From JAKFWF01 sp963732635 (lineage in GTDB: Bacteria > Pseudomonadota > Alphaproteobacteria > Rhizobiales > Hyphomicrobiaceae): 64,000 nucleotides of DNA. The notes below the pieces were generated by a model that saw only the letters and a list, made by a program, of their open reading frames with translations, had not been told where the DNA came from and made no database searches. A program made the translations under genes and the position numbers. Positions within the stretch are counted from its first letter, which is position 1. Every line of letters begins with the position of its first letter. The DNA lies in NCBI GenBank assembly GCA_963732635.1, contig CAVTAL010000034.1:62001-126000 (forward strand), written 5' to 3'. Of the stretch, positions 43,855-53,755 are shown in pieces.

Positions 43855-45207
43855 TTACTCGGCTTCGTCGGCAAGCGGCTTGAACAGTTCCTCGCGCGTC
43901 ACTTTGCGCTCGACAGGCTTGGCCTGGGCGACGATGTGGTCGACGACCTTATCCTCGAAAATCGGTGCGCGCAGCTGGGCGACGGCACCCGGCGTCTTCT
44001 CGTAGTATTCGTAAATGAACTTCTCCTGACCGGGGAAGCGGCGCGCCTGCTCCATCAAAGCCATGCGCATCTCATCCTGCGTGACCTGGATCTTGTTCGT
44101 CTCGCCGACCTCGCCGATGACAAGACCGAGGCGGACCCGGCGCTCGGCGATCTTGCGATAATCGGCCTTGGCCGATTCCTCCGTCTTGCCCTCGTCTTCG
44201 AAGGTCTTGCTCTGCTGCTTCATGCCGGAGGTAACTTCGGTCCAGACACTCTCGAACTCGCTATCGACGAGCGACGGCGGCAGAGCAAAATCGTGAGCTT
44301 TTTCAAGCTCATCAAGCAACTGACGCTTAATACGAGCGCGGGTCACACGTTCGTGCTCGGCCTGGAGTTGCATCTTCACCATCTCGCGCAGCTTGGCGAG
44401 ATCGGGCGCGCCAAGCGTCTTGGCGAACTCGTCATTGACTTCAGGCTTCTTCGGGGCAGCAACCTCGGTCACCTTCACGTCAAAGACAGCCGTCTTGCCA
44501 GCGAGATGCGCGGCGCCATATTCGGCTGGAAACGCCGCCGTTACGGCACGCTCTTCGCCTGCCTTGATGCCCTTTAGCCCGTCCTCGAAGCCCGGGATGA
44601 AACCACCCTGGCCGATCACGAGCGTGACACCTTCGCCAGCGCCGCCCTCGAAGGCTTCGCCGTCGATCTTGCCGACAAAGTCCATCGTAACACGGTCGCC
44701 ATCGCCTGCCGTGCGGCCGTCTTCGGCCTCGAACGATGTGCTGCGATCGACAAGGTCACCGACCGCCTTGTCAACGGCGCTGTCCTCGACGTCGGCAACC
44801 ATCCGCTCCAACTTCAGCGCGGCGAAATCAGCAATCTGGATCTTCGGCAGCACTTCGAATGTCATGCCGTAGGCAAGATCGGCCTTGCCGTCGATTACCT
44901 TCTCGATCTCGGCCGAATCCTCCGGCAGATCGATCTTCGGCTGCATTGCAGGGCGCTCTTCACGATCGACCATCGCCTTACGGCTGGTTTCCTCGACCGC
45001 GGCCTGCATCACTTCAACCATCAGCGAGCGGCCATAAACCTTCTTGATGTGGCTGAGCGGCACCTTGCCCTTGCGGAAGCCCTTGATCTGAACTTGATCC
45101 TTGACCTCGTCGATGCGCGCTGCGAACCGCTGATTGAGATCAGCCGCTGGCACCACCACCTTGAGTTGACGCATCAACCCGTCCGACTTCTGTACATCGA
45201 CCTGCAT
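43855..45207 (-). CDS. tig: trigger factor
   Basis: 450 residues from the ATG at 45207 (a TTG at 45213 is in frame). Ribosome-bound chaperone. N-terminal ribosome-docking loop GFRKGKVP; the FKBP-type peptidyl-prolyl isomerase domain spans about 150-245 (VTMDFVGKIDGEAFEGG, IPGFEDGLKGIKAGEE); the C-terminal helical arms run to KVTREELFKPLADEAE. First gene of the tig-clpP-clpX-lon set, about 100 bases downstream of tRNA-Leu on the same strand. Length and domains are standard. Confidence 0.97.
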   Translation of the reverse strand: MQVDVQKSDGLMRQLKVVVPAADLNQRFAARIDEVKDQVQIKGFRKGKVPLSHIKKVYGRSLMVEVMQAAVEETSRKAMVDREERPAMQPKIDLPEDSAEIEKVIDGKADLAYGMTFEVLPKIQIADFAALKLERMVADVEDSAVDKAVGDLVDRSTSFEAEDGRTAGDGDRVTMDFVGKIDGEAFEGGAGEGVTLVIGQGGFIPGFEDGLKGIKAGEERAVTAAFPAEYGAAHLAGKTAVFDVKVTEVAAPKKPEVNDEFAKTLGAPDLAKLREMVKMQLQAEHERVTRARIKRQLLDELEKAHDFALPPSLVDSEFESVWTEVTSGMKQQSKTFEDEGKTEESAKADYRKIAERRVRLGLVIGEVGETNKIQVTQDEMRMALMEQARRFPGQEKFIYEYYEKTPGAVAQLRAPIFEDKVVDHIVAQAKPVERKVTREELFKPLADEAE

Positions 45208-45303
45208 GACCAAGAGACCTGTGTTCGACTGTTTCGCGCAAATGCGCCCGGCAACTGGCCGGAACGCTGCAATTATCTAGCCACTCTCATCGCGAAAGGC
45301 ACA

Positions 45304-45388
45304 TGGTGCGGGCGAAGGGACTCGAACCCCCACGACTTGCGTCGCTGGAACCTAAATCCAGTGCGTCTACCAATTCCGCCACGCCCGC
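45304..45388 (-). tRNA. tRNA-Leu (anticodon TAG)
   Basis: Minus-strand tRNA: acceptor GCGGGCG pairs with CGCCCGC, discriminator A and encoded CCA. Anticodon stem-loop CTGGATTTAGGTTCCAG gives TAG; a long variable arm and GGGGGTTCGAGTCCC T-arm fit tRNA-Leu. Lies about 97 bases upstream of tig, same strand. Confidence 0.95.
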
Positions 45389-45654
45389 ACGGGCCGCTAC
45401 CGCGTTGGTAGCCGCCACCTTTGAACCGCCTTTCGAAGCAAGGTTCGGGGCGACATATATCCGCCCCTGTTGCCTGAGATCAACGAATAAGTACGATCTG
45501 ACAAAAACAGCGGTGTCGGACGGGCTGCTTCCACCTGCTACCGATGGCCGCTGGACCGCACATCGGGCGACCGAGCCACTATTGAATCGGATGCAAGCGG
45601 TTATGGTAAATGTCGGCATGAGTAGATGTGCCGCTTAGTGTTGCATGGGAGATC

Positions 45655-47503
45655 ATGGTGCGCAGTTCACTGTTGCGACGGGTTGGACGGGCCACGATGG
45701 CCGGCTTGGCAGGTTTGGCGGTCGCCACCGGCCACATCGCGCCCGCCTTCGCCGCGACACCCGCCGACGGCGGCATCCTCTCACGCGCCGACTACGAAGC
45801 CTGCCAGGCTCGCGACGAGACCGGGTTTAAGACCGCCATCGAAAACCTGACCGCGCGCTCTCTGGCGCAAGGTCTATCCAAGGTCGACTATAAGGCAGTC
45901 ATCGCCAGCGAGTGGCGCAAGGGCAACTTGGACGAAGTTATCGACAGGCGCGTCGATCAGGCGTTGAGCGAGATCAAGGATGAAACCAGCTGGGCCAACC
46001 TGCTGCAATCACTCGCCAACAAGGAAAAGGCCGCTGATCTCGCCACCGCAGTCGCCGAGCGGGTCTACAAGTCCGAACAGTTGAAGGTTGCCCTCGAAGC
46101 GCTGGCCAACGGCGTCGGCACCGAAATCGGAAAGGCGATCGAACTCGGCACGATCGACGCAGGCGAACCGGCGCTGCAATGCATGAAGGCATTTCTCGGT
46201 CCCCGCTATGGCCGCACAGTCGCTGGTGCGGTCGCCGGCAACGCCGGCCGAGAATTCATGATCGAGCCCGGCAAGGGCGGTGCGTCGGTGTCGACCGCAT
46301 CCGTGCTCGCCGAGGGCCGCGAGGGCATTGCCGGCGCGGTGGTGCTACTCGTTCGCCGGCAAATGTCGAACATGGCGAGCCGCATCGGCCAGCGCATCGT
46401 CGGCGCGCTCGTCGGCCGTCTCGTCGCCGTCGTGGCCGGCGGCGTCGGTGTCGTCCTGATCGCCAAGGACATCTGGGATTTCCGTTACGGCGTGCTGCCG
46501 ATCATCGCCAACGAGATGAAATCCGCCGACACGAAGGACAAAGTCCGCGTCGAACTGGCCAAGACGATCCAGGAGCAGATCGGCGAACACACCAAGGAAA
46601 TCGCGGCCAAAACCGCCGAGCGCGTCGCCGAGATCTGGCAGGAATTCCGCCGCGCCCACGTCAAAGTGCTCGATCTCTCCGAACGCCACGAAGCCTTCCG
46701 CGCGCTTCCTCGACGTACAAAAGCCCGAAAACCTAGCCCGCCTCGACGAGGTGGTGGCGTTGGTTTTGGCCGCCGAAGGCGAGCCGGGCGTCATGCGGCG
46801 CCTTGCGGACGGAACGCTGCACCAGGCCATCAGTACGATCGCGCCAGTGGCAATGGACATCGCGCGAGAAAGCCGTTCGCTGGATGCGGCCCTCAAGTGG
46901 GCGGCCCTGGCCGGCGACGCACTACCCAAGGTGGTCGAATACGAGATCCACCGCCGGACCGCGCCGGACGACTTCAGCAAGGCTGGTCTGACCCGCATTC
47001 TCGGTCTCGGCGACCGTCTCGCGATCACCCGGTTCGCCGGCATCAAGCGTGCCGCCCGCGATGTGCTGTTCGATCTCGACGACGGCGAGTTGAAGTCACT
47101 CGGCCGTGGCCTCGCCGAGCGGGAGTTGGAAACGCTGTCAGGCTATCTGACCGGGCTCGAAAAAACCGCCGGACAGCGCGTGCTGCGGGCGGTGGCGCAA
47201 AACCCGGCCAAGATGCTGGCGCTCGGTTCGGAACGGGTACGCAACGCGATCATGACCAGCGCAGATCAGGGCGCTGCGGTATCGATGATGTTGCGAACGA
47301 CGGCGATGCTCGATCCTGGGTCGGTGGCACAGGATTTCGAACTCGCCTGGAACCGCAAGGTCAATCCGTTGCTGTTGTGGGAAAAGCACCCGGAAGCAGT
47401 CGGTTCGTTGTTTCTAGGATTGGTCATCATCCTCCTGGTTCTTAGACGCCTGCTATTCGGCAGCCGCCACGGCCGGCGCCCCGCTTCGCTGGGAGGCCAC
47501 TGA
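45655..47503 (+). CDS. exported, membrane-anchored protein of unknown function (suspected frame error)
   Basis: About 615 residues when one extra C near 46698-46706 is ignored. ATG at 45655 (MVRSSLLRRVGRATMAG) with GGGAG upstream; a signal peptide ends about AFA/AT. The body is helical: LQSLANKEKAADLATAVAER, a hydrophobic stretch (VGALVGRLVAVVAGGVGVVL), KEIAAKTAERVAEIWQEF, then in the next frame FLDVQKPENLARLDEVVALV and LTRILGLGDRLAITRFAG. A C-terminal membrane segment AVGSLFLGLVIILLVL ends in basic residues. Family unrecognised. The stop overlaps the YbjQ start (TGATG), so the two are translationally coupled. Confidence 0.7.
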
Positions 47504-47832
47504 TGCTGCTCGTCACCACCGAAACAATCGGCGCGATGCCGATCCGCCATGGCGAACTGGTGTTCGCATCGGCCGTTGCCGGCGCCAACATCATTCGCGA
47601 CATGCGCGAGACGATCACCAACTACGTTGGCGGCAACATGACCCGCTACGAATACATACTCGACAAGACCATCGAGCGCTGTTTCGAGATCCTCACCGAG
47701 CGCGCCCGCGCCAAAGGCTACGACGGGGTACTTGCAATCCGCGTCTCCCATCCGATGATCACTACCGGCGCGCTCGAAGTCGTCGCCGTCGGCACCGGCT
47801 TCAACTACGTCGACCCGCCGGCTGTCGCCTGA
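47503..47832 (+). CDS. YbjQ/UPF0145 family protein
   Basis: 109-residue protein of the YbjQ (UPF0145) family, small alpha/beta proteins that form pentamers or decamers and may bind metal. Typical opening LLVTTETIGAMPIRHGELVF and AGANIIRDMRETITNYVGGN, then RCFEILTERARAKGYDGVLAIRVSH and VAVGTGFNYVD. Translation coupled to the upstream unknown gene by a TGATG overlap, implying joint function at the membrane. No enzymatic activity is established for the family. Confidence 0.9.
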   Translation: MLLVTTETIGAMPIRHGELVFASAVAGANIIRDMRETITNYVGGNMTRYEYILDKTIERCFEILTERARAKGYDGVLAIRVSHPMITTGALEVVAVGTGFNYVDPPAVA

Positions 47833-47938
47833 CCGCTTCCGTTGTCCCAAGAGGAAGGTAGTTGACGCAATGCCTGTGACTGGTGCTGGATCAAGTACGA
47901 GAATGAACAAACATCCGTCGAACAGGGAAAGTTTCAGC

Positions 47939-49463
47939 ATGTCGAAGTACACGGGCTTGAGATTTGCAGCTGCGATGGGCGCATTGATGATGGCGGCCAC
48001 GCCGGGCATCGCGGCCAAGAAGGACAACACCATCCGCTTCGCCTACGATCAGATCCTGGAAAACATCGACCCCTATTTCAACAATGTCCGCCTCGGCGTG
48101 ATGATGAGCCACGCTGTCTGGGACACGCTGATCTATCGCGACCCAAACACCAACGAGTACAAACCGCAGCTCGCGACTTCATGGAAGTGGATCGACGACC
48201 GCACGCTGGAGCTGGAACTGCGCCAGGGCGTAAAATTCCACAACGGCGAGGAGTTCGACGCCGATGACGTCGTCTACACGCTGAATTTCGCCTCCGACGT
48301 CGCCAACAAGGCCACCGCCCAGCAAAACATCAACTGGGTTGAAAAAGCGGAGAAGGTCGAGAAATTCAAGGTCCGGATCAAGACCAAGCGGCCGTTCCCT
48401 GCCGCCATCGAATACCTGACCGGCCCGGTCGTCATCCACCCGAACGAGTATTATGCCAAAGTCGGCCCAAAGGGCATGAACGAAAAGCCGGTCGGCACCG
48501 GCCCCTACAAGGTCACCGAGCATATCGTCGGAAAATCGATCAAGCTTGAGCGGCATGCCGACTATTGGGCCGCATCGCAAAAGCCCAAGGCGACCGTCGA
48601 GAAGGTTGAAGTCCGCATGATCCCGGACCGGCAGACGCAGGTCGCCGAGATGTTGTCGGGCGGCCTCGACATCATCATGAATGTGCCCGTCGAGCAGGCC
48701 GATCAGCTGAAGACCGATACCGCATCTCGGCGTCAAGTCGGGTGGCACCATGCGCATCGTATTCGTCGCGATGAACGTGCTGCCGGATGGTCCGTCGGCG
48801 CCCCTGCGCGATGTGCGCGTGCGTCAGGCAATCAACCACGCCATCGACCGCGACAAGATCGCCAAGGAACTGGTCGGCGAGGGCGTGATCCCGGTCAACA
48901 CGATCTGCTTCCCGTCGCAATTCGGCTGCACCGACGAGGGCACCAAGCGCTACCCGTATGATCCCGCCAAGGCCAAGGCGCTTCTGGCTGACGCCGGTTT
49001 CAAAGATGGTTTCGAGATCGACTTGTTCGGTTATCGGGAACGTAGCCAAACCGAAGCGATGGTGAACTATCTTCGTGCCGTCGGCATCAAGGCCAATCTC
49101 AAGTTCATGCAATATGCCGCCATGCGCGACCAAAACCGTGCCAACAAGGCGGCCATGACGCATCAGACCTGGGGCTCTTACAGCCTCAACGATGTATCGG
49201 CCTCGGTTTCGGTCTACTTCAAGGGCATCGACGACGACTCGGTGAAAGACCCGGAAATCATTGCCCTGCTGGAAAAAGGCGACACGACAGTCGACACGGT
49301 CGTTCGCAAGGAGACCTACAAGAAGGCGCTCGGCCTTATCGCCGAACGCGCCTACACGGTGCCGCTCTATGCTCTGACAACCTACTACGTCGCAGCCAAG
49401 GAACTCGAATTCAAGGCCTACGCAGACGAGTTGCCGCGGTTCTGGGAAATGAAGTGGAAATAA
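47939..49463 (+). CDS. ABC transporter substrate-binding protein, family 5 (suspected frame error)
   Basis: About 507 residues, SBP_bac_5 (dipeptide/oligopeptide/opine class). Start ATG 47939 (MSKYTGLRFAAAMGAL) with AGGGAAAG upstream; signal peptide ends about GIAA/K. Hallmarks: FAYDQILENIDPYFNNVRLG, LATSWKWIDDRTLELELRQG, VKFHNGEEFDADDVVYTLN, PVGTGPYKVTEH. The frame breaks at about 48716-48720 after DQLKTD; then HLGVKSGGT, RQAINHAIDRDKIAKEL and YDPAKAKALLADAGF continue one frame over. No permease or ATPase neighbours, so an orphan binding protein. Ligand unknown. Confidence 0.85.
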
Positions 49464-49479
49464 CCGAACCGTCAAACGA

Positions 49480-50431
49480 TCAACCGGGCATCAGTCCGCG
49501 GCTTGAGGCAAAGCCGCGGACCAACGCGTAGGCCCGACGACTGGCGGGGACGGCGATGCCGCGCCGGTCCGCGACTTCGAGCAAGGCGCCGAGGATGGCA
49601 TCGAGTTCAATTGCTCGGCCCGCATCGGCATCCTGCAACATCGAGGTGCGGAACGCTCCGAGGCGAGACATTACGCCGACGCGTTCGATCGCCGTGCTCT
49701 CCAGTCGGACGCCTTCTGACTCGGCTACCTTCATCGCCTCGCCGGTGATTTCGATCAGCATGGTTTTCAGTTCAACGTCGGCCAGGAACCTTGTCGACCG
49801 ACAGCCCGGTCATCGCCGTCAACGGATTGAGACCGACATTACCGAACAGCTTGTTCCAGATCGCCGAGCGGATATCATCCGAGACACTGCTGGTGATACC
49901 GGCGGCCGTGAAGGAGTGGGCTGCTTCATCGAGCAGTGCCGATGGCCGGTCGTTCGGCGTGCCGAGGATCAGACCCTTGCCACCCACGAAAGCTATGACG
50001 CCGGGCCGCAATACTTCGGCAGCAAGATAGGCAACGCAACTTGCGGCCCGATCTACTGGAAAACCCGCCCGGATGCACCCGCCAGGATCGACTGCCGTCA
50101 GCGGCGGCTCGCCGTACCACCACGGCAATCCATTGACAGCGCACAGCCACAGGCCGTCCGGCTTGACGAGGCGAGCGATCGACGGGGCCAGTTGCGGCAA
50201 GGCGTGGGCCTTGACGCAGGTGACGAGCAGGTCCGCCGGCCGTGCATCCCCAATTGCAAGCGCCATTGGCCGTGCCGACACATCGGCATTGCCCTCGATG
50301 CGCACACCATTGCGGCGGATTGCCTCCAGCGTCTCGCCACGTGCGATGACCTGTACCTCGGCACCGGATGCGGCAAGTCTGGCCGCGAAGTAGCAGCCGA
50401 TCGCACCCGCACCAAGAATGGAAATGCGCAT
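49480..50431 (-). CDS. ketopantoate-reductase-family (ApbA/PanE) protein (suspected frame error)
   Basis: About 316 residues. N-terminal Rossmann domain MRISILGAGAIGCYFAARLA; then LLVTCVKAHALPQLAPSIA, CAVNGLPWWYGE, and the second domain with SAIWNKLFGNVGLNPLTAMTG. The frame stops early after SVDKVPGRR, but the C-terminal domain (VELKTMLIEITGEAMKVAES, MLQDADAGRAIELDAILGAL) continues in the next frame; one extra base at about 49789-49792 explains it. Family members include ketopantoate reductase and many 2-ketoacid reductases; in this setting (ureide cluster) the pantothenate role is doubtful. Confidence 0.85.
49494..49521. repeat. strong hairpin at convergent gene ends
   Basis: Perfect 11-bp stem (GTCCGCGGCTT and complement) with a six-base loop inside the last codons of the PanE-like gene and just past the binding-protein stop. 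No T-tract on either strand; it may still slow converging transcription, or may be chance. Confidence 0.35.
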
Positions 50432-50580
50432 TGGTGAAGCCCCGCAGGTGACTCATATGATCGGTTCGGACTGGCGTCAGGACATCCGAGCAATCGCGAC
50501 GTGAGCGCAAGTCGGTCTTGAGGACAAGTTCGTCGAATGATCAGCGCCGCAGCAACCTTAGGGCCCTCGGCTCGCTTCCA

Positions 50581-51331
50581 TCACCCGTCCTTGTGCTCGA
50601 TGCGCCGCGCCAGGGCCGGCGGAAGGCCAATGGTGGCTTTCGCGCCGGGGCGGCGGAACGTTCCGGTGATCGCCTTGCGAACGTTCAAGGCGACCAAAGT
50701 CTCGGCCTGCTTCACGGCCGCCTGCACCTGATCGACGACCGGCACCGGGATGCGGTCACGAACCTTTTCGGCAAGTCCCGCCAGACGGCGCACCACCGAA
50801 GATGATCACGTCGGCATCGGTTTCGGCAATCGTACGTAGCGATAGCTCGACGAGCAGATCCTCTTTCTCGTCCTGCACATCGGTAATCGATCTGAATGTT
50901 CCATCGAGCATGCGAATGCCGGCACAGCGCTGCGTCAGGTTCAGTATGTCCACCAACTCCTGATACCAGGGCGCAAGTGCCATTGCGAAAGTGACAATGG
51001 CGAACCGGCGACCAAGCATGCAGGCGGTCAGCATCGCCGCTTCGCCCATGCCGACGACTGGGATGTCGAAGAGTTCGCGCGCACCCATCAAGCCAGGGTC
51101 GCCGAAGGCCGCGATGATTGCGGCGTCGACCTTGTCGTGGTGCTCGGCCAATGTTTCGAGTGCGATCGCGCCGCCAATCTGCGCCTCGGCCCGCGTCGCA
51201 ATGTAGGGCACGCCGCGCGTGGCGGTCACCGGCACCAGCGTCGTGCCGGGAGAGACAACCTTCTGCGCAGTGGCGGCGAGCCGATCGGTGACCGCCGTTG
51301 TGGTATTCGGATTGAGCAACAGAACGCGCAT
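50581..51331 (-). CDS. Asp/Glu/hydantoin racemase-family protein lacking both catalytic Cys (suspected frame error)
   Basis: About 249 residues from the ATG at 51331 (MRVLLLNPNTTTAVTDRLAA), with GAGG upstream. The family includes hydantoin and allantoin racemase. The first catalytic Cys position (normally in a CFGDPG-like segment) is Ala in AIIAAFGDPG; the second (LGCAGM-like) is Gly in FGGAPLAGL, the latter read after correcting one extra base at about 50784-50786. Without both Cys it should not racemise, so a decarboxylase- or isomerase-like or binding role is possible. Placed between PanE-like and MFS genes in the ureide island. Confidence 0.8.
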
Positions 51332-51368
51332 GGTCACACCTCAATTCCGGCGCTGAAAGGTAGTCCGC

Positions 51369-52568
51369 TCAAGCGGGAGCCCTGAGTAGTTGCAGCGTTG
51401 CGAGCAAAGTTAGCAAGGCCAGTACAATGTAGCTCAAGGATAGCGTGCCAACCACTGCAGCTCCGGCGACAATCGCTGGGCCGATCAACAACCCGGCGTA
51501 GCTCGCCGTCAACACCGCCCCCGTCGCTTCCGCCACGCGGTCGGCCGGTGCCAGTCGCGCCACTTCGGCGAGAAATACGCCATTCCAGCCACTGGCCGTC
51601 AATCCGAACAGAAACGCCGTGGCCACCAGCACGGGATAAGCTAGTTGCGGGCCGGCAACCCCCATGATCACGGCGGCGGCACTCATTCCCAAACCCAGCC
51701 CGGCGAGCAGCGTCCGCGACGACACGGCCTTCATCGCCACGAGCCCCCAGAACAGTCGTCCGATCAGACCGCCGAATTGTGCAATTGCCAACAGCACGCC
51801 CGCCGCAATGTGATCAAGCGCCAGCTGCTCGACGCCGAACGTGACCAGGAATGCGTTGAGACCGAGTTGCATCGACGCAAACGGCAACGACAGGAGGGCC
51901 AGCGCGCGCAATCCCGGGTTCTGCCAAACCATCGCGCCTGCAGCCTTGAGATCGAGCGATTGCCCCTCGCCGCGCGCGATTGGGTCATAGCGCGCACTCA
52001 TCGACGCGTAGACGAAGATCGCGATGACGGCGAGACCGGCGATCAACCAGAAGCCGGCCTCGGGCTTCCAAAGTGCAATTAGCGGCAGCGCCACCGAACC
52101 GAGCATGGCACCAATCTGATTGCCGGTCTGGCGGATCGAAAAAATCAGCGGCCGCTGTTCGGGGCTGGCGAGCTTAGATAACAACGTTGAACTCGCAGGC
52201 GTTTCCGGTCCGAACGCCATCCCGATGAAGCTACCGGCGATGAGCAGCGCGATTGCGCCACCGAAGCTTGCCACTGTCATACCGAAGATGACAGCCGCCG
52301 CGCACAGCATCGCCACGCGGCACGGTCCGATGGTTCGCGCCAATCGGCCACCGAAAAGCGACGTCGCCATGCCAACGGCACAGAATGTTGTGGTGAAGAT
52401 ACTCAATTCCCAAACGCCGAGACCCAGCTTGGGCGCGAGCACGCCGGGTGAGAATTGCGCCAGCGACACCAATGCCTGCAGCGCCGTCATGGCGATCAGC
52501 GCCGGCCACAGCGGTGGCATCGAAATGCTGGTGTTGCTCGGCTGTGGCGCTATCATGGGCGAAGCCAC
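51369..52568 (-). CDS. MFS transporter
   Basis: 399-residue major-facilitator protein with 12 hydrophobic segments, starting MASPMIAPQPSNTSISM. The loop between segments 2 and 3 reads VGMATSLFGGRLARTIG in the place of the MFS motif A; FSIRQTGNQIGAMLGSVA is typical of the CynX/NNP-like group. Divergent from the HIU-hydrolase gene with only 14 bases between the start codons, so shared control is likely and a purine, ureide or organic-acid substrate is plausible. Substrate is inference. Confidence 0.88.
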   Translation of the reverse strand: MASPMIAPQPSNTSISMPPLWPALIAMTALQALVSLAQFSPGVLAPKLGLGVWELSIFTTTFCAVGMATSLFGGRLARTIGPCRVAMLCAAAVIFGMTVASFGGAIALLIAGSFIGMAFGPETPASSTLLSKLASPEQRPLIFSIRQTGNQIGAMLGSVALPLIALWKPEAGFWLIAGLAVIAIFVYASMSARYDPIARGEGQSLDLKAAGAMVWQNPGLRALALLSLPFASMQLGLNAFLVTFGVEQLALDHIAAGVLLAIAQFGGLIGRLFWGLVAMKAVSSRTLLAGLGLGMSAAAVIMGVAGPQLAYPVLVATAFLFGLTASGWNGVFLAEVARLAPADRVAEATGAVLTASYAGLLIGPAIVAGAAVVGTLSLSYIVLALLTLLATLQLLRAPA

Positions 52569-52582
52569 GAGGAGAGCGCGCC

Positions 52583-52930
52583 ATGCCAGGACTGTCCGTT
52601 CATGCCGTTGATGTTACGCGTGGCGTACCGGCCGCTGGAATGCGCATCGAGGTATTCGCGCTCGGCGCCAGTCGGCGAAAGATTGCCGACGGCGCGCTGG
52701 CGAAATCCGGCGCGCTCGACCATCCGATCACGACCACGCGGCTCGAACCAGGCGCCTATGAAGTGGTGTTTCATGCTGGTGAATTCTTCTCGATCAACGG
52801 TATCATGCAATCGAACCCACCCTTCCTCGGCGAAGTGCCTTTCCGCTTCCACATCGCGGACGCCGACCAGCACTACCACTTGCCGATGAAGATAACGCCG
52901 TGGGGTTTCTCGCTTTACAGAGGTAGCTAG
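52583..52930 (+). CDS. uraH: 5-hydroxyisourate hydrolase (transthyretin-like)
   Basis: 115-residue transthyretin-like protein that opens the ring of 5-hydroxyisourate in urate degradation. ATG at 52583 preceded by GAGGAGAG. Starts LSVHAVDVTRGVPAAGM (His7 in the canonical LSxHVLD position), has FRFHIADADQHYHLPMKITP with the second His pair, and ends GFSLYRGS, the exact family tetrapeptide. The usual NADGR segment with catalytic Arg reads SGALDHP here, a departure that may alter activity; Arg53 follows six residues later. Divergent to MFS and 3 bases short of the convergent permease stop. Confidence 0.88.
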   Translation: MPGLSVHAVDVTRGVPAAGMRIEVFALGASRRKIADGALAKSGALDHPITTTRLEPGAYEVVFHAGEFFSINGIMQSNPPFLGEVPFRFHIADADQHYHLPMKITPWGFSLYRGS

Positions 52931-52933
52931 CAG

Positions 52934-53746
52934 CTAGCGGATCCGCCGTGAAAGGCCGGCAACACGTTCCATGACCACAAGCGCCAGGATGGTGATCACG
53001 ATCATCACGCCGGAGACTGCCGCAATGGTCACGTCGAGGCGACCTTCCAGATCCTGCCACATGCGGATGGGAAGCATGTCGGTGCGCGCATCACGTAGGA
53101 AAAGCGAAACGGGTACGTTGTCGAACGACGACATGAAGGCGATGAACGCCCCAGCCAGGATACCTGGGCGGATCAGCGGCAGCGTGATGCGTCGAAAAGT
53201 ATACAGCTTCGATGCGCCTAGGCTCGCCGAACTTTCGAGCAAAGTCGGATTGAGCTGCGCCAGCGCCGCCACCGTCGTGCGCACTACATAGGGCACGCAC
53301 ACCACCATGTGCCCGATCACCAGCGACGCCGTCGAAATCGGCAGACCGATGGCCGAGAAAAACATCAGCGAGGCTAGCCCGAAGGCCAACGCTGGCAGCA
53401 CCAGCGGCGACATGAACAGGCTGTCGAGTAATCGCGCGGTCCACTTCTCGGACCGCGCGATTGCAAGCGATGCCGCAACGCCGAGGACCACAGCCAGTAC
53501 TGTCGTTGCCAGCGCCACCTTGAGGCTGTTGGCTGCGGCGAAATGCAACTGCCACGCATCGATCAATGCCACGTACCATCGGAAGGAGTAGCCGGGCGGC
53601 GGGAATTTCAGCGAGTAGCCCGAGGTAAACGAAACGACAATGACGACCAGGGTCGGCAGCATCAGCAGCAAAAAGCAGGCCGCAGCCAGCCCCCACATGA
53701 CTAACTTGAAACTCAGCGCTTCGAGGCTGTTCTTCTGACGGCTCAT
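52934..53746 (-). CDS. ABC permease, PotC-like
   Basis: 270-residue inner-membrane permease of the spermidine/putrescine (PotC) class with six hydrophobic segments. The EAA loop that contacts the ATPase reads ESSASLGASKLYTFRRITLP, followed by LIRPGILAGAFIAFMSSFDN, the PotC-typical DN. Starts MSRQKNSLEALSFKLVMWG. Nine bases downstream of the PotB-like gene in the same operon (order ATPase, binding protein, PotB, PotC). Substrate could be a polyamine or, given the ureide genes on both sides, an allantoin- or urate-like compound. Confidence 0.92.
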   Translation of the reverse strand: MSRQKNSLEALSFKLVMWGLAAACFLLLMLPTLVVIVVSFTSGYSLKFPPPGYSFRWYVALIDAWQLHFAAANSLKVALATTVLAVVLGVAASLAIARSEKWTARLLDSLFMSPLVLPALAFGLASLMFFSAIGLPISTASLVIGHMVVCVPYVVRTTVAALAQLNPTLLESSASLGASKLYTFRRITLPLIRPGILAGAFIAFMSSFDNVPVSLFLRDARTDMLPIRMWQDLEGRLDVTIAAVSGVMIVITILALVVMERVAGLSRRIR

Positions 53747-53755
53747 GACAAAAGC

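Noticed and set aside
49494..49521. Bidirectional intrinsic terminator between convergent genes
   Set aside because: The stem is perfect but neither strand has a U-tract and it lies inside coding sequence, so it is listed only as a hairpin.
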